From contig JAAOMT010000776.1 of assembly GCA_016748015.1 (NCBI GenBank), positions 124,755-188,754 on the forward strand: a DNA stretch of 64,000 nucleotides. Reading direction: 5' to 3'. Each line of letters opens with the position of its first letter. Positions within the stretch are counted from its first letter, which is position 1. A program made the position numbers and the translations under genes. Under the pieces are notes generated by a model. The model did not search any database, was not told the origin of the DNA, and was given only the letters and a program-made list of their open reading frames with translations. Shown here one piece after another: positions 35,111 through 47,015 of this stretch. Origin of the DNA: Geosiphon pyriformis. Lineage: Eukaryota; Glomeromycota; Glomeromycetes; Archaeosporales; Geosiphonaceae.

Positions 35111-35359
35111 ATTTCTACATCTAACTTGACTATTTAACAATGCCTAAAAAATTGGATTTTTATCAAACTGCATTTTCTGAAAGTAAAATTACAATACCAA
35201 GACAAAATTTTTTTAACAACAATTATATTATTTTACTAATTAAAATTGCCAAAAATGCTAATTTTTTTGATATTTTTTATTTGAATTTGAAAAAAATAAA
35301 TAACTATTTTTGCTTAATAATACAGCAATTAATAAATAAAAAGCAATTAGCTTAATTAA
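35111..35359 (+). other. Unassigned open frame
   Basis: A 71-codon plus frame (35140-35355) starting MPKKLDFYQTAFSESK shows no recognised domain. It lies between two retroelement fragments and is likely repeat-derived. Confidence 0.25.
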
Positions 35360-37917
35360 TAGTTGTTTTTTTGGAAAAGCTTTAAAATAATTGCAGATGG
35401 CAAATGCTTAATTATGCTGATTACTAAAGATTAGCTAGAGTTTTTAGGTGTTTTAGTTGAATATAATATTGGTTTTAGACAGTTAATCATTACTAATAAG
35501 AGTTTAATATTGCATAGCTTTTATAACAAAAACTTTAATTAGCATAGTAATGCTATTAACTTTGAATAAAAAGTTATTAATTTTGTCAATAAAAGTTTTG
35601 ATTACTTTATTAATAATAATAATTTTGGCACTAACAACATAATCAACTTAACAATCTAATTAGTCTATAAGTTATCTGATAATAATATTGTCTGCTAACC
35701 TACTATCAAAAATAAATTTGATAGATTGGCCATTAACTTTAATATCAGTATACATAATAATAATTGGTTTAGTGTCAAAAACAGCTTTACTAAATAACAA
35801 TATGTTTACTGAGTTTTTTAACTTAAAGAGAAATATAGTGACTAGTAATTTATTTTTAATAATAGTTGCTAATAGAATATTGTTAATAAGTAATTTGTTG
35901 TTGGTTTTTAATGAGTTGAGTGTTGTAATTTTTAGAGTTACCAAGAGACTTAAATAGTTCTGAAAATTTGGGTTTTGTGTATATTTATTTTCTGAATTTT
36001 TTAAGCAAAATTTTAATGATTGGTTGAATAAACTAATATATATCTATTAACAATCTTCAATTTTATTAGATGTAAATAATTTTTGATCTTTAATTTCTAT
36101 TGGAAACTTGAACTAAAATTTGGAATAATAGTTGAATTTGTTAAAGTTGATAAATTATCTGCAGTTACAGTAGTTAATAGATTACTGATATTGAAATTTA
36201 ATAGATTAAAAGTATATATATTGGTTATTATATCATTGGTGTATATTGAAGTTAATATTGGTATAGTTCTGATAATATATTATTGGTGTAGTTTAAGATT
36301 TGAAATCTGTAATTAGAGTTTTAATATTGATTTCCTGATTATTAATTACTTAATTTTGCTTTATAATCTATTTTTAAGTATTTTTGTTTACTATAGTAGT
36401 GGCAAATACACATTTTTTGCTACTATTGTTAAGTTGCTAGAGCTAATAATAATGAATATAACTAATTTTAAAACCAATTAAAAGTTTTTTAATAGTTATA
36501 GTATTGAGAAAATTAATAAATTGTCTAATTGTTAGCTAAGTATCTCTCAATTTTCTGATTAATTGTTTTATCAAATTGCTTTAACTTGGTATCCAGTTTA
36601 AATAATTCATTTATCATTAGATTTATAACTTAAGCATAGTTGATTTTAAGTTTAGCTAATTCAAAATCTTTAGTGTATATAACTGTATCTTAGAGAGTAT
36701 TTAGATATAATAACCATATTTGTTACAAAAAACCACTGTATAATTTGTGAATAAACTGATTCAAAATCTGTAAAACTGTAAAGTAGTTAGCATTAATTGC
36801 TTAAATTTAGTGCAGATTTCTATGGAAGCATTTCAAATAAGTTGTAATTGCTTCAGTATTACTTTGCTTAATTGTAATAAAACTAGTTAATAAATAATTA
36901 ATGCTATTATAATTACTAAAATACTATGAAAATGCAGTTTTAAACATGTTAAAATTTTGGAGTTTGTTTACAAAATTCTGGTACCATAAGTCAATTATAT
37001 TTTGTAAAAAGTAGAGAATTGCTAAAGAGCTCTGGTGTTATTTTATTTATTGGCTGTAATAATTTTTGCCATATTATTCAACTAAACTTGGGCATTGTCT
37101 TCTTTGCCAATAAATTTTTTTAATTTAACAATTGATACATATGTTATTAATACTAGTAATTGTTGTTATAATTATGAAAAAATAACAATTAATATAACTG
37201 GTAGTAAATTGATCTAGATAACTGGGTTTTACTGAATTTGAATAATTGGAGTTTGATTTTTGGATTATTTGGAATCAGGTTTTAATTATTAATTTTCTGA
37301 TCATTATTTTTTTTTCTTCTGATTCAGTTTTTATCTAATTATTAATAGATCCGAAATTTGGTTGAGGTTGCAATAATCAAAGTTCTAATAATGTTGCTGG
37401 TCATAACTTAAATTCTTTAAAATAATTGTCATAAGTTTTTAATAATTTAGATTTTTTTTAATTGCTTTAAAATAAGATTCTTGTAATAATTGGTTTTATT
37501 ATAGATAATGACACAAATTCTGATAATATATTAATAATATTTTTTAGTGTATAATAGTATAATGAATATATTGGAAAAACAACTTTGAGTTTCTTTTAGT
37601 TAAGCAGTTATAGTGTTTTAGATGTGTTTGCTAGTTTTTGTCTTTGTTTGTAAATTTAATTGAAAATTTTTGCTAAGTGTATTTTTCAATTTTGTGATCA
37701 ATTTTAGTAATAATTGTAACAAAATATAATTCAGTAGTAAGCTAATGTATTAAAGTAATTTGTTGTAGAAATTTTTTCTTATTAATTCAGAATCTGTTTG
37801 TTTTTTTAGAAAATATACAATTTTCTTATTAACATAGAAATTAATAGTTAATTTGGTTAAAAAATAGTTGTTGGTTAATTTTAACTGTTGTTAATAATAA
37901 TGATTTCTAAAAGATTT
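35360..37917 (-). pseudogene. Gag/protease region of copy D (E1-type), minus strand
   Basis: Runs parallel to E1 from about 48060 to 50760: matching blocks include the protease region (minus frame FDSRLADNIIIR at 35672-35713, aligned with E1 LDSKSASNIIT), GGTTTTAGACAGTTAATCATTAC versus GGTCTTAAACAGCCAGTCATTAC, and the degraded zinc-knuckle region near 36395. Only the 5' half of an element is present (LTR at its 5' end, to the right). The plus frames at 35688-36316 are shadows. Confidence 0.65.
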
Positions 37918-38360
37918 GTAATCTGAAGATTTTGGTTGAGCTTTTTATATAATAGACAAAAATTTAATTTGATAGGTTTTTTTCAATTTTTGTTTTTAGT
38001 ATGGTAACCAGTTTAATCTAACAGTTATGCTTTTTGGTAAGCTATCCTTAAATTTTCTACTCTTGTTTTATGAGCTTTTTACCAAGCTATCTTTGATGTT
38101 AATTACTCAATACTTAATCTTTGAATTAATTAATAAACAACAAAAAAAATAAATAAAAAAAATAAGAAATTAGTATTCCATCAATAGCTATAATCAAAAA
38201 CTATTAGTCTAATGTAGTTAAATATTAAATTCTATTAATATGAATTATTAATAATGTAAAAGTGATTAATATTTCTTAATCAAATAATAAGAACATAAAT
38301 TAAATGATAATAAATATTTTTATTAATATAAATATAATTCTATTTTAAATTATAGAAAAC
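37918..38360 (-). repeat. Partial LTR1 (copy D)
   Basis: Matches the middle of LTR1: GGTTGAGCTTTTTATATAATAGAC, a TGGTAACCAGT version of TGGCCAGTAAT, CTATCAATAG-like, and AATATTTTTATTAATAT. Both ends are lost. The adjacent 5' part of gag is also deleted. Confidence 0.65.
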
Positions 38361-38448
38361 TATTATTACAATTGAAATCCATAGTTTTATTAGTTATTAC
38401 ATGTATTAACTACTAATATTATATAATTAACCACTCTATTTTTAGATA

Positions 38449-40891
38449 TATTTTTTTGTTAATATGTACCTACACTGATTGTTTATTAGTTATGTCCACA
38501 AAATTGTAACACTTTTATAAAGCCAGCTTATCCAATAATACAAAAATTACAAGATGCAGCTAATCACAAGTGAAAAGCTCTAACTACATGCTAATACTAT
38601 CTTTGCTACCTAATGTATTAAACAAATCTAATTTATATATCTTACTTATAATGCTAACAAGTTCATAATTATTCTTAACAAGACCATTCATCTATTTAAC
38701 AATCTAATCAGGATCAGATTTGATACTAAAGAGTTGATCTTTCCATAAATATATTATAACATCAAAGATGTCATTATAAACTAAGAAATTTTTATCATTA
38801 TTATCATTATTATTATTTATATTATTATTATCAGATATTTTTTCTAAGCAAGTCTGTTCACACTTCTTTTTTAGATTTACTATTCTTTTCTGTATTATAG
38901 AAGTCACAGCATCAATAGCTTTAATTTGCTTAGCCAATCTAACCACATTCTTTTTTATTAATACATTCATAACAGGTAGAGTAAACAGCAATTTGGTAAT
39001 TAATACAACCAGAGAGTTAACAGGTTTAACTAAAAATTTTATCAGCAAAAAAAGTTCACTAAAATAAAATTCCAAAAAAGCCAATCTAAATTCAACAGCA
39101 TTATTGAGAATAGAAAAAACAACAAACAACATAAGTGTTAGAGTTTTGAGAAGATTACCAAGAGCTAAGTTCATATTAATAGCAGCAACAGCAACACAAA
39201 AAACCACAAAAGCAATAGCTTTGGCATAAGATTTAGATTCAGTAAATAAAAATTTGAAAACTTTAAGACCACCAGCAGAGTTGAAAAAAAAATTGAGAGA
39301 AAAAAGTGACAACACCTTGTAGTTTACAGCCAAATGATTCAAGTTTTGACATTTGTAATAATGGCAACATCCAGAAGTTTCTCATTAAATATGGCAATTA
39401 TACAAGATACCAGTTTTTAACACAACAATATTCAAAGATTCTAAGAAATCAAAGATAATCACAGCAAAGCATTAATATTGGTATGATTTAAGAAAATAGA
39501 GAATAAAACATGTTTGGCCATTAACTTGAAAAACCAACTCACTTATTTCAAAGGCAGTATAGCCAAAGAAAAGATTGACCAACTTAGCTTTAAAAACATC
39601 TCTTGAAGTAATAACTTCTTTTTGATTAACAATAAAAAAATCTTAATATTGTCTTTTTTAATTAGAACAGATTAGTAAATAAGAGCAATAAAAGCAATAA
39701 CAGCAGAAAAAGAAGTGTCTTTGAATTAAATTACAGCATATTGCTATAGGTCAGCAGGCTTTAACTTAATAGAAGTAACAACACCAAAAATGTCAAAAGC
39801 AGCTTTGATGTTATTAGAAAAAATACTTAAAGGTATATTATAAAGTACAACTAACAGAAAAGAAAAAGAAACAGAGGCTATACCAAAAAATTGTGCAATC
39901 TTAAGAATGGTCAAAAAAACTTTATTACTAATAATCACTTTAATAGCACTATTTAAACTCTCTTGAAATACAAATTCCATACAGAACAACTTAACAGCAT
40001 CTTGTAAAACTGATTTAAGCCCAATAAAACCAGACAACAACTAAAACAAAGAATTAAGCAAAGCCATTTTGATCTTAAATATAGTACCAGGCATTAGAAT
40101 AGAGACCATTTATTCAAAAAATCTTTAATAACTATTCACATTTACCCAAGTATTACCATTAGCAGCACTAAAAATTAAAGAAGAAGTAGTTGATTCTATC
40201 TTTATCTGATCAGTTCAATTTTTAAGATTATTTGGAGTAATAGACTGTTTTACTTCTAAGACAGATAATAATCTGCTGAAAAGTACCATATTAAGCAATA
40301 TAGTCAGTAGTTAATCTTGTCTTATTTTGAGAAATGTGTTGTTGCTGTTATTATCTATATTAAGAAGAAGATTGGCTAATGCTGTAAAGATTTTTTCCAA
40401 GATTTCATTTGAAACCACAAAAAAATTTGGTGTTACCAAAGCAGTTGTAAGTACTTGCTGCTGTTTTTTGAATTTTTTGGCTTTTTTAGCCATTTGTAAA
40501 GCAGTAATAGTAATAGTAGTAGTAATAATAGTAATAGGAGTAATAAGAGCAAAAAAAACCAACTTGTTGACTGGTCTGTTATTAAAAATCTTTGGGTTTT
40601 TAGAAGTAGTAGAGACAACACTAGGATTAACTTGAGTGTGTTTTTTTAAAGAAATTTTGACAAAAAAAGAACCACTAGCCAAAAATAAAAAAAATACACC
40701 AGAAGTTGCTAAAGACAGCTTTTTACTAATATTTTTAAAGGAAATATAGCCAAAACATTTTGTCTAGCTGCTTGAGACCCTTTCATGTTAAAACTTTATT
40801 AGTTACTGTAAGAAAAATAATATTTACAACTTTTTTACTCTTAGCTCTTATCATAATTATAAAAAATAGAAAAGAAAAATTTTTTTTACAA
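38449..40891 (-). mobile_element. Half-LINE copy 1: full-length LINE-type insertion with ORF1 only
   Basis: Minus-oriented element of about 2.44 kb. Its 3' end is a T-run on the plus strand (poly-A tail) at 38451-38457. Imperfect target duplication flanks it: CTCTATTTTTAGATA (38434-38448) and CTCTTATTTTTAAATA (40892-40907), both from LTR2. Both ends coincide with those of the copies at 55316-57789 and 58352-60733. It contains ORF1 and about 135 bp of 3' UTR, and no reverse transcriptase. Confidence 0.75.
38584..40682 (-). pseudogene. LINE-type ORF1 protein remnant (RRM-like, CCHC, coiled coil)
   Basis: From MASGSFFVKI at 40682 to a stop at 38584 after GSKDSISM. Order: Ser/Pro-rich N-terminus; RRM-like segment with VVLYNIPLSIFSNNIKAAF and FGVVTSIKLKP (39744-39850); second RRM-like segment; degraded CCHC knuckle reading YYKCQNLNHLAVNY (39330-39370), with Cys 1 and Cys 4 now Tyr. 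A region with long hydrophobic heptads follows (39060-39342), then an Asn/Asp tract and a conserved tail FDVIIYLWKDQ...IKSDPD. ORF1 proteins coat LINE RNA. Stops occur between the frames; the longest intact part is 212 codons (39342-38704). Plus-strand poly-Leu/Ile frames here are shadows. Confidence 0.68.
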
Positions 40892-41773
40892 CTCTTATTT
40901 TTAAATAGTAATCATTAATCTAATCAATAACCTAACTATTAACTTGATTATTGATCTAATTATTAACCTGATTGTTGACTACTTTTAATAACCATATAAG
41001 TAATAAATCTCTTAGCTGTAGAAATATCAATATAACAAATAATTAAAAATAAATAAAATAACAACTATCATATTAATTTTTCTTATATTACTTATTTTTT
41101 TTTCTTTACTTTTAAGTATCTGAATATCTTAGAATAAAAAATTATTTTTTGGTATTTATCTACCATTTTTCTAACTTATATAATTGTAGTATTTAAAGAT
41201 TATTAAATAAAATATTGTTTTGGTTGAAAATCATATTTTTTATTAGTTATTACATATATTAGTTACTAATATTATATAATTAACCACTCTATTTTTAGAT
41301 AATAATTATTAACCTAATCATTAATTTAGTTGTTGACTTAGTTTTTAACTATTTTCAATAGCTATATAAGTAATAAATCTCTTAACTATAGAAAAACATG
41401 ATCAAAGTAACAAAATAAAACCCACTATCAATTATTTCTTCTTATATTGCTTATTCTCTTTTTCTTATTTTTAAGTATTTGAACATCTTGAAATAAAAGA
41501 TTACTTGTTGGTATTCATATATCTTAACTTTTTTTCTTTTTAATTTGTATTGTTAGAATTAGCTTAAAAAGCAATTGCTTGTTTTTGTAATTTATTAAAT
41601 AAAAAAATGATTGAAAAGCACAATAATATCTGTTATTGATTTTAAGATTTATTGAGTTGAAGCATAGAATAATAGCAGTGGTATTATCTTGTTGACAATC
41701 ACAAAATATTTCTCTACCTTCAAATTTCTAGAAAAAAATTGTAACTGTAATTTTTATAAGACTAATTACATAT

Positions 41774-42648
41774 TGTTACAGAAATAGGTGAAGTAAATAA
41801 CAAATCTGTAACTTAGTACTTAATTAATATGATAGTGTTGATAATATCTAAAGGTTTTTGTATCTGAAGGTTTTGGTAAAGTTTTTTGTATAATAAACAG
41901 AGATTTAAGTATTTGTTTTTATCTATTGCTTTCTGAAATCACAATTCTATCAAATTTTTTTCTTAGTATAATGGCCAGTAATTTTTTTAGTAAGCTATTT
42001 TCAATCTGTGAGTGTTTTACTCTTATTTTTGGGTCTTTTACTAATCACTTTAACATTGATAACTCCATATATTAATCTTTAATCAATTAGTAAATAATAA
42101 CAAAACAAAACAAAAAAAAATAAAGAAATAAGCCAAGACAAGAAAGAGTTAGTATCCCGTCAATAGCCATAATCAAGAGCTATTAGTCCAGTATAGTTAA
42201 GTATTAACAATTATCAACATAAGTTGTTGATAGCAAGAAGATATATAGTAATAATTTAATAAATATTTTATTGATATTTGATGTTTTCACTTTAAGTTAT
42301 AGAATACTATTATATAAAGAGATAGATAGGGATTAGAACTGAAGATTTTAAACTAAGAATTCTAACTTGGAGATTCTGCTCTTTTTGCTTCTAATACTAT
42401 TGCTATATATACATAATTTTCATTATACAAAATTCTTTGAATTTCTCAATTTCTTACCCAGGAATCCTGTAATTCTTCGAGAAAAATCTTAGAATTCTGG
42501 AATCCTGCAATTCTTCTTACTGGAATTCTGTAATTCCGAAATCCTGTAATTCTTCTGAGAAGAATTCTGGAATTCCACTTTTACTGTATCTTATTTTAAT
42601 TGGCTAATTTGTATATTAATATATAATTTCTATATTCTATAAATAATA
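41774..42648 (-). repeat. LTR1, 3' LTR of E1
   Basis: 875 bp; on the plus strand begins TGTTACAG and ends AAATAATA. It aligns along its full length with 50866-51772; the differences are overwhelmingly C/T and G/A. Confidence 0.85.
42461..42576. repeat. Array of degenerate palindromic GGAATTC-type units inside LTR1
   Basis: About five units of roughly 20-27 bp, each close to GGAATYCTGYAATTCTTC, e.g. ACTGGAATTCTGTAATTCC and AGAATTCTGGAATTCC. The same array, with different decay, is in the other LTR1 copies (51560-51705, 22339-22400, 28925-28975). Units contain TTCtgGAA, the spacing of a fungal heat-shock element core; a regulatory role is only a suggestion. Confidence 0.7.
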
Positions 42649-42651
42649 TTA

Positions 42652-42663
42652 TCTTCTCTTTTT
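42652..42663 (-). promoter_or_regulatory. Polypurine tract of E1
   Basis: The minus strand reads AAAAAGAGAAGA immediately before the 3' LTR, the position expected for the plus-strand DNA primer in reverse transcription. Confidence 0.65.
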
Positions 42664-43600
42664 AATATTAAGCTCCATTAAGATTTTCTATACTTCTTAA
42701 CTCTTCTTCTTTAATTAACTTCTGAACTTCTTTTTTGAAAATTACTTGTGTTACTTTGATCTGTAATTCTTCAAATTGGGCATTGGTCATTTTTTCCAAT
42801 TGATTAATGGTAATTATATTCATCATTAAGTTAAGTAGTATGATTGGTTGATCTTAAAATCCTATATATAGCCAATATATGGCTTATGCTTGTGTAAACA
42901 GATTGTTTTTCCTTACAAATTGTTTTAGTTGTTGTAGTATTGTTGTATTGAATATTTGTTTTGTCTTGTCAGTATATAAATTCTGGATATTAAGAGTCTG
43001 TCTCAAGTGGTAATAGCAAAAGTTTTTTGAACATTATTGTAATCACCAAATTTAAGTTTTTTTGGTCATTTCTTGGTGTGATACAGTTTTTTCTGGTGTT
43101 TTTATTAACAACTTTACTTTTGCTATTATTTTGTTTATGGTGTTTTCCAATTTTCTGTGCTCTTTGTATTGAGTTTTCTTTTTATTGTCCTTGTACTGAA
43201 TGATTTGTTGGTTAATTGTAATTTTCAAGTTTGTTTGTTGAATTAATTGGAATAGTTGTTGTGTAAGTAAATAAATATTATTGGTAATTTCCATTTTTTT
43301 TTGTTGCTTTTGGTTGTGTCTATAGTGTTTTTATATACTATTCTGTTTGATTAATTTGATGTGTTTATATTAATGACTATAATTGGTTTCCAATTTTGTG
43401 GAATTTTATTTGGTTGGACTAGTATTTGTTGTACTTCCAATTGTGAAATATTACTGATGGATGATAATACTGTATTGTGATATAGTTTTAGTCAATTTTT
43501 ATATGCTGCTTTAGTTAAAATTTTGTTGTCCCATCTTAATCTATAAGCTTCATTTCTTAAAATTTCTTCTATGTAAAATAGTCTATCTCATTTGGAGTCA
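42664..43600 (-). pseudogene. C-terminal tail region of E1 pol, downstream of integrase
   Basis: Includes an 80-codon open frame (43294-43052) rich in Gln, Lys and Ile with coiled-coil character (LLTQQLFQLIQQTNLKITINQ). It also includes recognisable but stop-filled sequence up to the purine tract. Ty3-like integrases often have a C-terminal extension; no chromodomain is visible. Confidence 0.4.
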
Positions 43601-44640
43601 AACTTTCCACTTTATTGTTTTTCTACTTTGATATGATATAAGAGTACTTTGTCTCCAATCCTGAATTCAATAGGTTTATTCAGTAATTAGTTATCATGTC
43701 ATTCTTTCTGTTTTTCTTGTAACTTTTAAATATTATCAGCTGCTCTTTGTCTTTTGTTTTCCAATGTTTTCATTAGCTTGTATGTTTTTCTTAACAATAT
43801 TTTTTGGAAATTGGCTTTTGTTATTGGTTTAGTTGAATATGTATTGACTTTTATTTTAACTAGTAGTATTACTGTTCTATTATAAACAAGTTTAAATGAT
43901 GTTGCTTGTGTGGTATTTTGCTTCATTGTCTTATAAGCAAATAATACTGATGATATAAACAAATCCCATTTATCCTGGTTTTTTTGATTAATTTTGACAA
44001 TTGCTTCACACAATGTTCTGTTAAACTTTTTAACTAAACTATTTGTTTATAAATAATATGGTGATAATAATAATCTCTTGATTTCAAATCTTTAATTTAA
44101 TTCTGCCAATATTTTGTTTACAAAATAAGTTCCTTGGTCTGATAACAATTTTTTTGGACATTCATATTGGCAAATCAAATCTTGATGAACAAATTCAGTT
44201 ACAAATTCTGCATCTGTTCTTTGAATTGCTTTTGTCTCTGGCCATTTTATAAGATAATCTATGGCTACTGCTATATAATGATTGTCTCTGCTGGTTATTG
44301 TTAATGGTTTTACTAAGTTAATTTCAATTCTATCAAATAGTTGTACTTTAATTGATCTTAATGGTTTATTGGGTCTTGTTTTTTTTCTTCTCTGATAAGC
44401 ATTACAACTTTGAATATATTGAATGATGTCTAAATACATTAATGGCCAGTAATATCTCTTTCTGGTTCTTTCTATGGTTGTTTTTTTATGAAAATGTCCT
44501 GTTGTTGAATCTAAATGCATGTTATATAATATTGTTTCTCTTTTTGGTTTTGTAATTATTCTGAATAATTGATTTGAATCCTTTCTGTTTTTCCAATATA
44601 ATATATTTTGATAAGTAATAAAGTATTTTAATTGTTGTTT
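43601..44640 (-). pseudogene. Integrase of E1
   Basis: The zinc-binding N-terminal region reads HLDSTTGHFHKK (His pair) and CNAYQRRKK (44520-44390), where the second Cys is Tyr. The core has FDRIEINLVKPL (first acid Asp changed to Asn), AVDYLIKWPETKAIQ-like, and CPKKLLSDQGTYFVN (second Asp intact, 44180-44105). Then comes the MCEAIVKINQKNQDKWDLF region (44013-43950) and a YNRTVILL segment. Integrase would insert the cDNA copy; this one is inactive. Confidence 0.72.
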
Positions 44641-44739
44641 TATGTTGTTTTGTTCCTTTTAAGATAATTTTTTCTTGAACTGTTGGGTATTAATATAGTG
44701 TTGAAGTTGTTGATATTTTGTGTATTCATCTTTTATTAT

Positions 44740-45240
44740 ATTTTTAGATTAAAATGTTCTTAGATTTGTCTCATTTATGACAAACTATTAGCATTTTTAT
44801 TTTTTTTTTCCTTTTTATAATGTACTGTATATTTAAATAGTGAAAGTTCTATTTTCCCTTTAACATAACAATTGTCTCCAAATTTTTGCTTCTGGATTGA
44901 TGTCAATTTTTTGTGATCAATATATACTTCAAACTTTTGGCTTAAATACTTTTTCTATTTAATAACTGTCTAATAGATAGCTAAGTATTCTAGTGCTGGT
45001 GTTTTATAGTTTTTTTCTACTGGACTCAAGCTTCAGCTGGCATATACTACTGAATGTTTTCATCTATTCAGTTCTTTCTGAGATAGTATGACTTTCAATG
45101 CTTGACCAAATGCATTGGTAGTAATAATGAATAGTTTGTTGTAGTTTGAATAGATTAATACTGGTGCTTAAATAAACTTTTTTTTTAGAATGTCAAAAGC
45201 TTCTTGCTGAGTTTCAGTCCATTCATATTTCACGTTTTTA
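44740..45240 (-). pseudogene. RNase H domain of E1
   Basis: The frame carries a TTNAFGQALKVILSQ stretch (TDASG-like, with Asp changed to Asn), VVYASSSLSPVEKNYKTPAL-like, and VYIDHKKLTSIQK (Asp retained). Order and spacing fit Ty3-type RNase H. Stops present. Confidence 0.62.
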
Positions 45241-45260
45241 GTTTAAAGTTAGTGGAGTAG

Positions 45261-46060
45261 TTAAGTTAGTTTAGAGAAGTTTTGGATAAAACAGTGATAA
45301 TATCCAGCAAATCCCAAAAATGCTCTTAATTCTGTAAGATTTGTTGATATTAGAAAGTTTTTGATGATCTCAATCTTGTTTAGATCTGTTTTGATTCCAT
45401 CTTTGCTCACAACATGCCCCAAAAATTTTAGTTCTGTTTTGCCAAAAAAATACTTGTTTGTATTTAGTTTCAATCCAGCTCTTTTAAGTCTCTTAAATAC
45501 TTACTGTAAATAATAAAGATGATCATCAAATGTTTTTGAAAATACATTGGTGTTATCCAAATAAAAAACTACTGATTTTCATAACAGTCTAGTATAAACA
45601 ATTTCTATAAGTTATTGGAAAGTGGCTGGAGCATTAGTTAAGCCAAATAGCATTACTTCAAATTTGAAATTCCCTTCTCTGATGGTAAACACAGTTTTCT
45701 CTTTGTCTTTTGGTTTTATGGCTATTTGCTAATAGTTACTGTTTAAATCTAATGTTGAAACTCATTTCTTTCCTCCAAAAACATCAAATAATTTCTGAAT
45801 CTGTGAAATTGGATAGCTGTTTCTATAAGTAATACTATTGAGTTTTCTATAATCTACACAAAAACATATTTTTCTATTCTTCTTATAGACTAATACCACT
45901 GGTAATAACCATGAACTTATTAATGGTTGAATTAATCTATTGTCTAATATCTGGTTGATTTCCTGTTAAATAATTTCATGACTTGCTGATAATATTCTAT
46001 ATACTTTTTGTTTAATTGGCATTGCATTTTCAGTTTTGATTTGATACTAAATAATGTTAG
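45261..46060 (-). pseudogene. Reverse transcriptase of E1
   Basis: Reads LDNRLIQPLISSWLLPVVLV, CFCVDYRKLNSITYRN, STLDLNSNY, FEVMLFGLTNAPATFQ, then the catalytic box as YLDN (45552-45563; YLDD expected). After it come GLKLNTNKYFFGKTELKFLG and TELRAFLGFAGYYHCF. Second catalytic Asp changed to Asn by G-to-A. Gln codons at several conserved sites are stops. Confidence 0.78.
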
Positions 46061-46199
46061 TTCTGCCAAATTTATTTTCACTGGCAAAGATATCAGTGAA
46101 ATTATTAAGCAACATCTTGAATCTGTTAAAGTGGATCTAGATTTTTCAAGTTCATTTGTTTTAATTGTTTTGGTTGGAGCAAATAACATTTTTCTTATC

Positions 46200-46583
46200 C
46201 ATATATTGCTTGTAATATAATATCCACATATTTGCATAGTTGTGGAAAGTCTGAAATAATGCTTAGTAGTTGGTCTTTAACTTTAGTGCTTAAGTATCCA
46301 ATAATGATTTCTTTTGGTATTTTAATAAAATTTTTAGTTGTATTGTGAATGAAAATTTTGATGTGTTTGTGGCTTTTAGCTAGTATGTAGAAATTGGTAA
46401 TAGCAATCTCTTCTAATTCACAAATAGTAGCTTCTGCTTCAAAAATCTGGAACTGGTCTCTTGCTTTTCTTTCTATAACTACTAAATACTGGTCATATAA
46501 TAGAATAAAAATTGATTGACAGGTGGAGATAATTTCTTTCTTGTCAATAACTTTTTTTCTGTTATATTAACTGATATATCTAT
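46200..46583 (-). pseudogene. Unassigned beta-rich segment between dUTPase and RT in E1
   Basis: The frame contains YILAKSHKHIKIFIHNTTK and IPKEIIIGYLSTKVKDQL. A relative is present in copy C (KAYKHFKIFIHNFAKNIIG, ISEETFIGF, 32408-32500). The pattern of short hydrophobic strands ending in IGYL/IGFI resembles the lead-in region before RT in some Ty3-like elements. No function assigned. Confidence 0.45.
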
Positions 46584-46979
46584 TCTATCTATAAATCTAA
46601 ATCCATTTTTTCTCTTGGCTGTAATCTTTAATTCTTTTTTTGTTCCCACTAATACTAACTAAGCTATTTTCACTAGAAGTAAGAATATTGCTTGTGCTAT
46701 TTTTTCATTTGGTTCAATAACATATTCTTTTTCCAAGTCATTTTGTAGTATTACAATAATATTTTTTATATATCCTATATTAATTATTTCTTCTCTAATA
46801 TTGATTTCCTTTTTTGCTAAATTAGATCTAGATGCTAATTAAACTATGGTTGTTGTTAGAATTTTTAATACTACTTTCAGATTAATACATGTGTGTGAAT
46901 GTGGTTCTAATTTGATGGCATCTTTTCTCAAATATCTTAAATCAAATTTTATATTAGTATTATGTGTGTATTCTGACAT
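46584..46979 (-). pseudogene. dUTPase domain in E1 pol
   Basis: About 130 codons with all five trimeric dUTPase motifs recognisable in order. Motif 1 is NIKFDLRY. Motif 2 is LASRSNLAKK (consensus RSSLA). Motif 3 is IINIGYIKNIIV (consensus IIDxGYxGxI; the catalytic Asp is Asn). Motif 4 is NEKIAQAIFL (consensus GxRIAQ). Motif 5 is KNGFRFIDR (consensus GFGSTGR, partly lost). dUTPase turns dUTP into dUMP and keeps uracil out of DNA. It sits between the Cys-rich linker and RT, as dUTPase does in relation to protease in some retroviruses. Length matches a free-standing dUTPase. Only two stops fall within it, both at expected Gln codons (L/V-stop-L). The same domain is in copy C at 31824-32225. E2 has no room for one. 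Confidence 0.78.
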
Positions 46980-47015
46980 AATATTTTTATTATTATCACT
47001 AAACTATTTGAGTTT

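Larger units (their letters stand above)
38361..41212 (+). repeat. LTR2 copy (truncated), split by a half-LINE
   Basis: LTR2 sequence at 38361-38448 continues at 40908-41212 after a LINE insertion. It shares TATTACAATTGAAA, TTAGTTATTACATGTATTAACTACT, CACTCTATTTTTAGATA, then AACCTGATTGTTGAC repeats and AAGTAATAAATCTCTTA with the copies at 41213 and 63072. It stops about two thirds of the way into the LTR, directly before another LTR2. Confidence 0.68.

Noticed and set aside
40433-40621. Poly-Leu 'membrane protein' frame (and plus-strand Ile/Val-rich frames at 40327-40635, 60192-60821, 57243-57527, 11313-11789)
   Set aside because: They are alternate-frame or antisense readings of the Asn/Thr-rich LINE ORF1, which explains the leucine and isoleucine runs.
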